A stretch of 64,000 nucleotides of DNA, from positions 62,001-126,000 of the forward strand of contig NZ_CP011144.1 in assembly GCF_000972865.1 (NCBI RefSeq). Direction: 5' to 3'. Origin of the DNA: Pseudoxanthomonas suwonensis. GTDB taxonomy: Bacteria > Pseudomonadota > Gammaproteobacteria > Xanthomonadales > Xanthomonadaceae. Position numbers and translations under genes: made by a program. Shown here in pieces: positions 51,590 through 59,903 of the stretch. The notes below the pieces were generated by a model that was not told the DNA's origin, searched no databases, and saw only the letters and a program-made list of their open reading frames with translations. Position 1 is the stretch's first letter; each line of letters starts with the position of its first letter.

Positions 51590-53395
51590 ATGCCGCAACG
51601 CCTCCGCCCCTTCCTGGCCTGCCTGGCCCTGGCCGTCGCCGCAGGCGCGCCGCGCCCCGGCCTGGCCGAGTCCGCGCCCGCCGCCGACCCGCTGGCGACC
51701 GTGTCCGAACGTTCCGGTTTCCTGCGCACCGGGCGCTACGAGGAGGTCGCCGCGCTCGCCTCGGCCTTCCAGCGACGCTGGCCCGACAAGGTCGCCGCAC
51801 GCAGCTTCGGCACCACGCCCGAGGGCCGGCCGATGCAGCTGCTGGTGGTCACCGCCACCGGCGCGTTCGACCCGGCCGAGGCGCGCCGCCGCGGGATCCC
51901 GGTGGTGCTGGTGCAGGGCGGCATCCACGCCGGCGAGATCGACGGCAAGGACGCCGGTTTCCTCGCCCTGCGCCAGGTGCTCGAGGGCGAGGCGGCGCCG
52001 GGGGCGCTCGAGAAGCTGGTGTGGCTGTTCGTGCCGGTGTTCAACGTCGACGGCCACGAGCGCTTCGGCGCCTGGAACCGGCCCAACCAGCGCGGCCCGG
52101 AGGAGATGGGCTGGCGCACCACCGCGCAGAACTTCAACCTCAACCGCGACTACCTGAAGGCCGATGCGCCGGAGATGCAGGCGATGCTGCGCCTGGTCCA
52201 GGAATGGGACCCGCTGGCGGTGGTCGACCTGCACGCCACCAATGGCGCCCAGTTCGAGCACGACATCTCCATCCAGGTCGAGCCGCTGCACGCCGGCGAC
52301 CCGGCGCTGCGCAGGATCGGACGCCAATGGCGCGACGCGGTGATCGCCGACCTGGCCCGGCACGGCTCGCTGCCGCTGGCGTTCTACCCCTCGTTCGTGG
52401 TCCAGGACGATCCGGCCTCCGGGTTCGAGGACGGGGTGCCGCCGCCGCGCTTCTCGCACGGCTACTTCCTGCTGCGCAACCGCCTGGCGATGCTGGTGGA
52501 GACCCATTCCTGGCGGCCCTACCCCGAGCGCGTGCGCACCACCCGCAACACGGTGGTATCGGTGCTGGAGCAGATCGCGCGGCACGGCGCGCAGTGGCGG
52601 CACACGGCCGTGGAGGCGGACGCCCGTGCCGCCGCCATCGCCGGCGCCAGCGAGCCACTGGCCTGGAAGGCCACCGCCGAGTCCCGCGACATCGACTTCC
52701 GCGGCTACGCCTACACCCGCACGCCATCGGACGTGTCCGGCGCGACGATGACCCGCTACGACGAATCCACGCCGCAGCTCTGGCGCGTTCCCCTGCGCGA
52801 CCGGCTCGCCCCCTCGCTCCTGGCCACCGCGCCGAAGGCCGGCTACCTGGTGCCGCCGGCCTGGGCCGGATTCGTGCAGCCGGCGCTGGACGCGCACGGG
52901 GTCGCCTACCGCACGCTCGGCGCCGGTTGGCCGCAGGCGCCGGTGCAGGCGTTCCGCGCCGACGCGGCGAAGACCGACGCGCGCTCCACCGAGGGCCGCC
53001 AGCGGCTGGCGCTGGAAGGCGCGTGGCGGCCCGAGCCACGCGACGTCGGTGCCGGCGCGCTGTACGTCCCGGTCGCCCAGCCGCTGTCGCGGCTGGTGCT
53101 GGCCCTGCTCGAGCCGCAGGCACCGGACTCGCTGGCGGCGTGGGGGGCGTTCAATGTCGCCTTCGAGCGCAAGGAATACATGGAGGACTACGTCGCCGAG
53201 GCGGTGGCCCGCGAGATGCTCGACGCCGACCCGGCGCTGCGCGACGGGTTCGAGCGCCGACTGGCGGCCGAGCCGGCGTTCGCCGCCGATCCGTCGGCGC
53301 GGCTGGACTTCTTCTACCGCCGCCACCCGGCCTGGGACGAGCGCCACGGCCTCTACCCGGTGCTGCGCCTGGACCAGCCGCCCCCGGACCCCTGA
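51590..53395 (+). CDS. secreted M14-family zinc carboxypeptidase
   Basis: A 601-residue metallopeptidase with a signal peptide (MPQRLRPFLACLALAVAAGA). The M14 zinc ligands are His113 and Glu116 in IHAGEIDGKD and a third His in VDLHATNG; NFNLNRDY supplies the substrate-binding Asn-Arg, and the catalytic Glu is probably in LAMLVETHSW. The C-terminal 250 residues form a second domain seen in Xanthomonad homologues. It is probably periplasmic or extracellular. It is divergent from the peptide transporter and followed after 17 bases by the EEP-family gene. Confidence 0.88.
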   Translation: MPQRLRPFLACLALAVAAGAPRPGLAESAPAADPLATVSERSGFLRTGRYEEVAALASAFQRRWPDKVAARSFGTTPEGRPMQLLVVTATGAFDPAEARRRGIPVVLVQGGIHAGEIDGKDAGFLALRQVLEGEAAPGALEKLVWLFVPVFNVDGHERFGAWNRPNQRGPEEMGWRTTAQNFNLNRDYLKADAPEMQAMLRLVQEWDPLAVVDLHATNGAQFEHDISIQVEPLHAGDPALRRIGRQWRDAVIADLARHGSLPLAFYPSFVVQDDPASGFEDGVPPPRFSHGYFLLRNRLAMLVETHSWRPYPERVRTTRNTVVSVLEQIARHGAQWRHTAVEADARAAAIAGASEPLAWKATAESRDIDFRGYAYTRTPSDVSGATMTRYDESTPQLWRVPLRDRLAPSLLATAPKAGYLVPPAWAGFVQPALDAHGVAYRTLGAGWPQAPVQAFRADAAKTDARSTEGRQRLALEGAWRPEPRDVGAGALYVPVAQPLSRLVLALLEPQAPDSLAAWGAFNVAFERKEYMEDYVAEAVAREMLDADPALRDGFERRLAAEPAFAADPSARLDFFYRRHPAWDERHGLYPVLRLDQPPPDP

Positions 53396-53412
53396 CCGCC
53401 CGCGCCCCCGCC

Positions 53413-54273
53413 ATGAGCCACCTGCCCCGCCTCGTCGCCCGCCTGCTGCTGTACGCGGCCCTGCTGCCGGCCATGGCCTGGGCGGGAACCGGTCCGGGAA
53501 GCCGGGCCGGCGAGGCCACGCCCGAGTTCAGCGTGGTCACCCTCAACCTGGACCACGACCGCGACGACTGGCCGCGGCGCCGGGTGCAGATCGTGGAGAC
53601 GCTGCGCCGGCTGCAGCCGGACGCGATCGCGCTGCAGGAAGTCCTGCAGCACGAGGACCTGCCCAACCAGGCGGCCTGGCTGGCGCGCGAACTGGGCTAC
53701 GAATCGCACTTCGTCACCACCGATCCGCCCAGCCACAAGCGCCGCCACGGCAGCGCCCTGCTGACCCGCGATCCGCTGCTCGAGCAGGGCGAGACCCTGC
53801 TGCATCCGCTGGAAGACCACCGCACCGCCGGCTTCGCCCGCGTGCTGGTCGGCGGCCATCCGCTCAACCTCTATTTCACCCATCTGCATTGGGCGCCGGA
53901 TGGCGCGGCCACGCGCGCGCAGCAGCTGTCGGACCTGCTGGCCTACGTCGATGCCACCGCCACCGGCGCGCCGTCGGTGATCGCCGGCCATTTCAACGCC
54001 GATGTCGCCGCACCGGAGCTGGCGGCGCTGCAGGAGCGCTGGGAAGACGCCTGGACGGCGCTGCATCCCACGGCCGGTGTCGAGGAGTCGAGCACGCTCA
54101 ATCCCGCGTACTTCGCCGTGCCGGCAAGCGTGGACCACGTGTTCCTCGAGCGCGGGCATCTGCTGCCGCTCGCGGCCAAGCTGCTGTTCACCGCGCCCGA
54201 CGCGGAGGGCGTATGGGCCTCGGACCATCGCGGGCTGCTGGTCAGGTTCCGCTTCGCCGGCCCGGCGGAGTGA
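53413..54273 (+). CDS. secreted endonuclease/exonuclease/phosphatase-family protein with altered active site
   Basis: A 286-residue EEP-fold protein with a signal peptide (cleavage near MAWA-GT). Expected residues are Asn45 (TLNLDHD), Glu76 (LQEVLQ), His157 (FTHLHW) and the terminal Ser-Asp-His (about 270-272, ASDHRGLL). The central motif normally GDFNA reads AGHFNAD, so the catalytic aspartate is replaced by His193. Enzymes of this family cut phosphodiesters in DNA, RNA or lipids; this one may be inactive or use different chemistry. It probably forms a unit with the M14 gene. Confidence 0.85.
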   Translation: MSHLPRLVARLLLYAALLPAMAWAGTGPGSRAGEATPEFSVVTLNLDHDRDDWPRRRVQIVETLRRLQPDAIALQEVLQHEDLPNQAAWLARELGYESHFVTTDPPSHKRRHGSALLTRDPLLEQGETLLHPLEDHRTAGFARVLVGGHPLNLYFTHLHWAPDGAATRAQQLSDLLAYVDATATGAPSVIAGHFNADVAAPELAALQERWEDAWTALHPTAGVEESSTLNPAYFAVPASVDHVFLERGHLLPLAAKLLFTAPDAEGVWASDHRGLLVRFRFAGPAE

Positions 54274-54387
54274 CCCGCGCGAGCGTGCCACGGTTGGCGG
54301 TTTAATGTTTCGCACACGCGGCCTTCGCGCCGGCGATGCGCGTCCTTGGCCAGTCTTGCGGCTCCCCAACCGCAGGAACCGCCACAG

Positions 54388-54954
54388 ATGAGCCACCTCA
54401 CCGGCAAGCGCGTCGCCATCCTCGCCAGCGACGGCTTCGAGGAATCCGAACTGCTGGAACCGATGCGGGCGCTGCGCGAGCACGGCGCCGAGGTGGACGT
54501 GGTCTCGCCCGAAAGCGGCCCGATCCAGGGTTTCCGCCATTTCGACAAGGGCCAGACCGTGCGAGTGGACCGCGATGTCGCCGAGGCCCAGGCCTCCGAC
54601 TACGACGCACTGGTGATTCCCGGCGGGCTGTTCAATCCCGATGCGTTGCGCCATGACGAGGACGCGATCCGCTTCACCCGCGGCTTCTTCGAGGCCGGCA
54701 AGCCGGTCGGTGCGATCTGCCACGGCCCCTGGGTGCTGGTGGACGCCGGCGTGGTCGAGTCGCGCGAACTGACCTCGGTGCCGAACATCCACCGCGACCT
54801 GGAGAACGCCGGCGCGCGATGGGTCGACCGCGAGGTGGTGGTCGACCAGGGTCTGGTCACCAGCCGCACGCCGAAGGACCTGCCGGCGTTCTGCGCCAGG
54901 CTCGTGGAAGAGATCGGCGAAGGCCGCCACGCCGGCCAGGCGGCTTCGGCATGA
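54388..54954 (+). CDS. PfpI/DJ-1 superfamily protein
   Basis: A 188-residue member of the PfpI/YhbO group, described as general stress proteins with proposed deglycase or protease activity. The nucleophilic cysteine is in AICHGPWVLVDAG, and the glutamate partner in SDGFEESELLEPM. The ATG at 54388 starts the conserved segment. Its stop overlaps the lysozyme inhibitor-like gene (ATGA). Confidence 0.92.
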   Translation: MSHLTGKRVAILASDGFEESELLEPMRALREHGAEVDVVSPESGPIQGFRHFDKGQTVRVDRDVAEAQASDYDALVIPGGLFNPDALRHDEDAIRFTRGFFEAGKPVGAICHGPWVLVDAGVVESRELTSVPNIHRDLENAGARWVDREVVVDQGLVTSRTPKDLPAFCARLVEEIGEGRHAGQAASA

Positions 54955-55403
54955 GCGCGGCGGCGAAGTCGGTCCGCCCGGCCTGCGTCCGTCTCGGCGG
55001 CGCGCTGCTGGTGCTGGCGGCGCTGGGCGCCTGCCGTCCCGCCGAACCGGAGCCGCCGGTTGCGGCACCGGCAGCAGGCGGCGGCACGGAAGTCGCCGCC
55101 GCGCCGTCGCCGGGGCTGGACGCCGCGCCGGTGGTCCATCCCGGCGCGCCGATCGAGACCCAGTGGCAGTGCGACGACCAGCGCGTGGCCGCGCGCTACG
55201 ATCCGGTCGCGCAGACCATGACCCTGATCCACGACCGCGGGCAGCTGACGTTGCCGCAAGCGGTGTCGGCCTCCGGCGCGCGCTACGCCGACGACAACGG
55301 CAACGAGTTCTGGGGCCGGGGTGACTCGGCCACGCTCACCCTGTCGGGGACGCCGGCCCGCGAGTGCGGCCGGGTCGACAACGGCAGCGCCGCCTCCGGC
55401 TGA
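54951..55403 (+). CDS. MliC-family lysozyme inhibitor-like lipoprotein
   Basis: A 150-residue protein whose signal ends in the lipobox ALGAC, followed by an Ala/Pro linker and a C-terminal MliC domain (about 70-150) with WQCDDQRVAARY, SASGARYADDNGNEFWGRGDSATL and a closing cysteine. MliC proteins block C-type lysozyme through the SGxxY loop, which is present here as SGARY. It is coupled to the PfpI-type gene by a 4-base overlap and ends in a strong terminator shared with htpX. Confidence 0.88.
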   Translation: MSAAAKSVRPACVRLGGALLVLAALGACRPAEPEPPVAAPAAGGGTEVAAAPSPGLDAAPVVHPGAPIETQWQCDDQRVAARYDPVAQTMTLIHDRGQLTLPQAVSASGARYADDNGNEFWGRGDSATLTLSGTPARECGRVDNGSAASG

Positions 55404-55430
55404 CGCGCCGCCCGCGGTTGCCGGAAAGAA

Positions 55431-55467
55431 GCGACCCGCCCCGTCGCCCGGGGCGGGTCGCGTGTTT
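55431..55467. terminator. bidirectional terminator between the MliC and htpX genes
   Basis: A perfect 13-bp stem (55431-55443 with 55449-55461, arm GCGACCCGCCCCG), 5-base loop, and GTGTTTT on the plus side. It lies between the converging genes. Confidence 0.8.
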
Positions 55468-55481
55468 TCGGCCGGTGCCGC

Positions 55482-56360
55482 TCAGGCCGCGGTCGAACTG
55501 CGCAGCGCGGCGATCCGCTCCGTCAACGGCGGATGGCTCATGAACAGCTTGCGCAGGCCCTGGCCCATGCCGCCGGCGATGCCGAAGGCCTCGACCTGCG
55601 ATGGCAGCGTGCTCTGCCCATGGTTGAGCGACAGCCGCTCCAGCGCGGCGATCATCTTCTGCCGCCCGGCCAGCTGCGCGCCACCGGCGTCGGCGCGGAA
55701 CTCGCGCCGGCGCGAGAACCACATCGCGATCATGGTCGCGAACAGGCCGAACACCATCTCCAGCACCATGACCACGGCGAAATAGGCCAGGCCCGGGCCA
55801 CGACTGCCGCCGCGGTCGCCGGACAGGAAATTGTCGACGATGCCGCCGACCACCCGCGCCAGCACGATCACGAAGGTGTTGAGCACGCCCTGCAGCAGGG
55901 CCATGGTCACCATGTCGCCATTGGCCACGTGCGCGACCTCGTGGCCGAGCACGGCCTCGGCCTCGTCGGCGTTCATCTGCCGCAGCAGCCCGGTCGACAC
56001 CGCCACCAGCGCGTTGTTGCGGTTGGCGCCGGTGGCGAAGGCGTTGATCTCCGGCGCGTCGTAGACGGCGACCTCGGGCATGCCGATGCCGGCGGCCTGC
56101 GCCTGGCGCTGCACCGTGGCCAGCAGCCAGCGCTCGGTATCGTTGCGCGGCTCGGTGATCACCTGGGCGCGGGTGGCGCGCTTGGCCATCCACTTGGACA
56201 TCAGCAGCGAGACCAGCGAACCGCCGAAGCCGAACAGCGCCGCCATCACCAGCAGGCCGCCCATCTGCCCCGGATGCACGCCCAGCAGCGACATGACGAT
56301 GCCGGCCAGGAACAGCACGGCGAGGTTGGTGGCGAGGAACAGGGCGACGCGGCTGAACAC
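55482..56360 (-). CDS. htpX: inner-membrane zinc protease HtpX
   Basis: A 292-residue M48B metalloprotease that works with FtsH in quality control of membrane proteins under stress. The zinc motif is HEVAH (140-144), with the third Glu in [12 protein letters not shown]. Two N-terminal and two internal transmembrane helices are visible. The start is taken as GTG at 56360, with GGAGA seven bases upstream and [11 protein letters not shown] matching other HtpX N-termini; a TTG at 56366 would leave only one base after the ribosome site. Confidence 0.93.
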   Translation of the reverse strand: MFSRVALFLATNLAVLFLAGIVMSLLGVHPGQMGGLLVMAALFGFGGSLVSLLMSKWMAKRATRAQVITEPRNDTERWLLATVQRQAQAAGIGMPEVAVYDAPEINAFATGANRNNALVAVSTGLLRQMNADEAEAVLGHEVAHVANGDMVTMALLQGVLNTFVIVLARVVGGIVDNFLSGDRGGSRGPGLAYFAVVMVLEMVFGLFATMIAMWFSRRREFRADAGGAQLAGRQKMIAALERLSLNHGQSTLPSQVEAFGIAGGMGQGLRKLFMSHPPLTERIAALRSSTAA

Positions 56361-56447
56361 GGGCAAGTCTCCGAGAATGGCTTGTCGCGGCCGTTATGGG
56401 ATCGCCATGGCTTGAATTCAAGGCATGGCCGCCGCGACGATGCCCGG

Positions 56448-57416
56448 ATGTCCGAGCCCGTGACCAGCGACGCGCCCCCCGACCACGCCATGCCCGGCGC
56501 CCCGCCGACGACCGCCGCTGCCGTCTACCGTGGCCGCTTCGCGCCCTCGCCCACCGGCCCGCTGCACCTGGGCTCGCTGCTGGCCGCCTTCGGCAGCTGG
56601 CTGCTGGCCCGGCATGCCGGCGGCCAATGGCTGGTGCGGATCGAGGACCTGGACCCGCCGCGCGAGGTGCCCGGCGCGGCGGACGTGCAGCTGGCCGCGC
56701 TGGCCGCATTCGGACTGGTGTCCGACCTTCCGGTCGTGCGGCAGAGCGAACGCCACGCCCGGTACCGCGTCGCGCTGGAACGCCTGCTCGATGCCGGCCT
56801 GGCCTTCCCCTGCTCCTGCAGCCGCAGCGAGCTGGCCGCGCAGGGCGGCATCCACCACCGCTGCGTGGCCGCCGCGGCGCGACCGCATCCGGCCTACCGC
56901 CTGCGCGTGGCCGACGGCAGCATGGTCGCCTTCGACGACGGCCTGCAGGGGCCGCTGCGGCAGAACCTCGCCAGCGAGGTAGGCGACTTCGTCCTGCTGC
57001 GCGCCGACGGTTTCTGGGCCTACCAGCTGGCGGTGGTGGTTGACGACGCCGAACAGGGCATCACCGACGTGGTCCGCGGCGCCGACCTGCTCGACTCCAC
57101 CCCGCGCCAGATCCTGCTGCAGCGTGCGCTCGGCCTGCCCACGCCACGCTACCTGCACCTGCCGCTGCTGCTGGACGCCGACGGACAGAAGCTGTCCAAG
57201 TCCAGCGCCGCACTGCCGGTCGACCCGGCCGAACCGCTGCCGGCGCTGCACCGGTGCTGGTCGCTGCTGGGCCAGGACCCGGCGCCGCTGCACGCGGCCG
57301 GCACGGTGGACGCGCTGCTGCGGCACGCCCTCGACCACTTCGATCCGGCGCGGCTGCCGGCGCGCTTGCACTTTCATCTGGCCGCTACTACAACTGCCAT
57401 CGAGCAGCCTGAATAG
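56448..57416 (+). CDS. gluQ: glutamyl-Q tRNA(Asp) synthetase
   Basis: A 322-residue truncated glutamyl-tRNA synthetase paralogue that puts glutamate onto queuosine 34 of tRNA-Asp. Class I motifs are PLHLGSLL (HIGH equivalent, His40) and KLSKS (KMSKS equivalent, about residue 245). The zinc-site cysteines are CSCSRSEL and HHRC. It lacks an anticodon domain, as expected. An N-terminal tail of about 25 residues is unusual; Met15 (56490) is a possible start. It precedes phaB. Confidence 0.92.
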   Translation: MSEPVTSDAPPDHAMPGAPPTTAAAVYRGRFAPSPTGPLHLGSLLAAFGSWLLARHAGGQWLVRIEDLDPPREVPGAADVQLAALAAFGLVSDLPVVRQSERHARYRVALERLLDAGLAFPCSCSRSELAAQGGIHHRCVAAAARPHPAYRLRVADGSMVAFDDGLQGPLRQNLASEVGDFVLLRADGFWAYQLAVVVDDAEQGITDVVRGADLLDSTPRQILLQRALGLPTPRYLHLPLLLDADGQKLSKSSAALPVDPAEPLPALHRCWSLLGQDPAPLHAAGTVDALLRHALDHFDPARLPARLHFHLAATTTAIEQPE

Positions 57417-57439
57417 CTGAAAGAACGGGAGGGGTCCCA

Positions 57440-58180
57440 ATGAACAGTCGCGTCGCGCTCGTCACCGGCGGCACTGGTGGCATCGGTACCGCCATCTGCA
57501 AGAAGCTGGCCGACATGGGCCACAAGGTGGCCACCAACTACCGCAACGAGGAAAAGGCCAGGGCCTGGCAGGAAAGGACCAAGGCCGACGGCTACGACTT
57601 CACCCTGGTGAAGGGTGACGTTACCTCGCCGGAGGAAGCCGAGGCGATGGTCCGCGAGGTCGAGCGCACGCTCGGCCCGGTCGAGATCCTGGTCAACAAC
57701 GCCGGCATCACCCGCGACGGCACCTTCCACAAGATGACCGCCGTGCAGTGGGGCGACGTCATCAACACCAACCTCAACTCGGTGTTCAACGTCACCCGCC
57801 CGGTGATCGAGGGCATGCGCGAGCGCAAGTGGGGCCGGATCATCCAGATCAGCTCGATCAACGGTCTCAAGGGCCAGTACGGGCAGGCCAACTACGCCGC
57901 CGCCAAGGCCGGCATGCACGGCTTCACCATCTCCCTGGCGCGCGAGAACGCCAAGCTCGGCATCACCGTCAACACCGTCTCGCCCGGCTACGTGGCCACC
58001 GACATGGTGATGGCGGTGCCGGAGGAAGTGCGGGCCAAGATCGCCGCCGACATCCCGACCGGGCGCCTGGGCAAGCCGGAGGAGATCGCCTACGCGGTCG
58101 GCTTCCTGGTCGACGAGCAGGCCGCCTGGATCACCGGCTCCAACCTGGACATCAACGGTGGCCATCACATGGGCTGGTGA
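57440..58180 (+). CDS. phaB: acetoacetyl-CoA reductase PhaB
   Basis: A 246-residue short-chain dehydrogenase making (R)-3-hydroxybutyryl-CoA from acetoacetyl-CoA with NADPH, the second step of polyhydroxybutyrate synthesis. Cofactor loop GGTGGIG (10-16), NNAG, catalytic Ser139, Tyr152 and Lys156 in ISSINGLKGQYGQANYAAAKAG are visible. A strong GGGAGGGG ribosome site lies nine bases upstream. It is followed by phaR. No phaA or phaC is present in the window, though the thiolase at 13137 is another acyltransferase. Confidence 0.94.
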   Translation: MNSRVALVTGGTGGIGTAICKKLADMGHKVATNYRNEEKARAWQERTKADGYDFTLVKGDVTSPEEAEAMVREVERTLGPVEILVNNAGITRDGTFHKMTAVQWGDVINTNLNSVFNVTRPVIEGMRERKWGRIIQISSINGLKGQYGQANYAAAKAGMHGFTISLARENAKLGITVNTVSPGYVATDMVMAVPEEVRAKIAADIPTGRLGKPEEIAYAVGFLVDEQAAWITGSNLDINGGHHMGW

Positions 58181-58250
58181 CGGTCAACGTGCCCGACCCC
58201 GACTTGCGGCAGTTGCATGCGCTGCTGCGGTGCGCCATGCTCGGCGCCAC

Positions 58251-58787
58251 ATGAAGTCCGCCCGCGAGCGCCCGATGGCCGCCACCCGCATCATCAAGAA
58301 GTACCCGAACCGCCGGCTGTACGACACCGAGATTTCCAGCTACATCACCATCGAGGATGTGCGCCAGCTCATCCTCGACGGCGAATCCTTCGAGGTCCGC
58401 GACGCCAAGAGCGGCGACGACCTGACCCGTTCAGTGCTGCTGCAGATCATCGCCGAGCAGGAACAGGACGGCGAGCCGATGCTCTCCACCCAGTTGCTCA
58501 GCCAGATCATCCGTTTCTACGGCGACTCGCTGCAGGGCTTCATGGGCAACTACCTGGAACGCAGCATGACGCTGTTCCTGGAACAGCAGCAGACCTTCCG
58601 CCAGCAGATGGGCAACCTGCTCGGGCAGACGCCGTGGACGGCGATGAACCAGCTGACCGAGCGCAACCTGGAGCTGTGGCAGGAATTCCAGCGCGGCCTG
58701 GCCGGCAACCTGGGCCGTCCCACCGGCACGCGCAACGAACCCGAGCGCGGCAGCGGCACCGGCACCGGCGGCAAGCCGCGGCGCTGA
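58251..58787 (+). CDS. phaR: polyhydroxyalkanoate synthesis repressor PhaR
   Basis: A 178-residue DNA- and PHA-binding regulator that represses phasin genes until polymer forms. The N-terminal RIIKKYPNRRLYDTEISSYITIEDVRQLI is the highly conserved DNA-binding domain; the second domain has EQEQDGEPMLSTQLLSQIIRFYGDSLQGFMGNYLERS. The tail is Gly/Arg-rich. The start may be the ATG at 58251 or, more likely by comparison with other PhaR, that at 58275. It lies 70 bases after phaB. Confidence 0.92.
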   Translation: MKSARERPMAATRIIKKYPNRRLYDTEISSYITIEDVRQLILDGESFEVRDAKSGDDLTRSVLLQIIAEQEQDGEPMLSTQLLSQIIRFYGDSLQGFMGNYLERSMTLFLEQQQTFRQQMGNLLGQTPWTAMNQLTERNLELWQEFQRGLAGNLGRPTGTRNEPERGSGTGTGGKPRR

Positions 58788-58850
58788 GCGGCCGAGGATC
58801 TCCGGACAGGAGCGGAGCGCGCCCACCTCGTTGCCGGGACCTCGGCACAG

Positions 58851-59001
58851 GCGACGCCCTCGCGATCCCGACACCCGGGTCGCCCGCAAGCATTGGCCAC
58901 AAGTTGTAGGAACCGGGCTTGCCCGCGACGCGACGCCGTCGGCACAGGCGACGCACTCAATGGTCCCGACGCCCGTGTCGCCAGCAAGCTGGGCTCCTAC
59001 A
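58851..59001. repeat. palindromic repeat family A, composite copy 4
   Basis: The complete element has arms 58905-58929 (TGTAGGAACCGGGCTTGCCC) and 58976-59001 (ending GGGCTCCTACA), with the core at 58941-58974. A second, armless core lies directly before it (58851-58890, GGCACAGGCGACGCCCTCGC, then ATCCCGACACC), so the element looks like a partial tandem duplication. The right arm overlaps the end of the M48 protease gene. Confidence 0.8.
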
Positions 59002-59887
59002 TTCGGCAGAACTTCTGCCGGTACTCCATCGCCTTCGGCATCAGCGCCTGCAGGTTCTGGATGCGGGTGCCCGGGTTCGGATGGGTCGAGGAGAATTCCG
59101 GCGGCGCCTGCCCGCCCGAGGACTCGCCCATCCGCTGCCACAGGCCGATGGCCTCGTTGGGGTCGTAGCAGGCCGCGGCGGCGAGCATCAGCCCGACCTC
59201 GTCGGCCTGGGTCTCGTGGCTGCGCGCGTACGGCAGCAAGTAGCCGTAGCCCATCGCCGCCATCACCATCTGCTGCTGCTGCGGATCCATGCCGCTGGCG
59301 GCGCCCGCCATCTGCCCGATCTGCGCCAGCTTCTGCTGGCTCATCCGCTGCGCGCCGTGGCGCAGCAGCGCGTGGGCGATCTCGTGGCCCATCACCACCG
59401 CCAGCGCATCCTCGGTCCTGGCCACCGGGAACAGGCCGGTGTAGACCGCCATCTTGCCGCCGGGCAGGCAGAACGCGTTGGCCTGCTCGGAGGGGATCAC
59501 GTTCACGTCCCACTCGAACTCCTGCCAGTGGTCCGGCGCCGGCATGCCGTGCTCGGCGGCCAGTTCGGCGGTGATCTCCGGGACCTTCTCGATCAGCCGC
59601 CGCGCGATCTCGGTGACCTGCTGCGCGGTCCGGTCGGACTTCGGCAGCGGCCGCTCCTGCGAGAGGATCTCCTGGTAGGCCTGCAGCCCCATCGCCCGCT
59701 CCTGCTCGTGGCCGATCGAACCGTCGATCAGCACCGTCTCGCCGGTGTAGGGATCCTGGGTGCGGTTGGAGAAGTAGTAGCAGCCGCCGTAGACCAGGAA
59801 GCCGAGCAGGATCAGCCAGCGCAGGTTGCCGACGCCGCGGCGCCGCGGCGCCTGTCCCCGGGACTGGCCGAACGGATCGTTGCGCAT
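58997..59887 (-). CDS. membrane-anchored M48-family metalloprotease
   Basis: A 296-residue protease with one N-terminal transmembrane helix (about 22-38) and a periplasmic catalytic domain. The zinc motif is HEIAH (168-172), with the third ligand probably in SHETQADEVGLML. This Oma1/LoiP-like group degrades damaged envelope proteins. The conserved IPSEQANAFCLPGGKMAVYTGL is intact. It begins 16 bases after the FGE-domain lipoprotein gene. Its TAG stop (58999-58997) lies in the arm of repeat A copy 4, as for moeA. Confidence 0.92.
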   Translation of the reverse strand: MRNDPFGQSRGQAPRRRGVGNLRWLILLGFLVYGGCYYFSNRTQDPYTGETVLIDGSIGHEQERAMGLQAYQEILSQERPLPKSDRTAQQVTEIARRLIEKVPEITAELAAEHGMPAPDHWQEFEWDVNVIPSEQANAFCLPGGKMAVYTGLFPVARTEDALAVVMGHEIAHALLRHGAQRMSQQKLAQIGQMAGAASGMDPQQQQMVMAAMGYGYLLPYARSHETQADEVGLMLAAAACYDPNEAIGLWQRMGESSGGQAPPEFSSTHPNPGTRIQNLQALMPKAMEYRQKFCRM

Positions 59888-59903
59888 CGTCCCTCTCCTT
59901 CTG

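Noticed and set aside
56364..56366. TTG start for htpX
   Set aside because: The ribosome site GGAGA would be one base away; GTG at 56360 has correct spacing and matches other HtpX N-termini.
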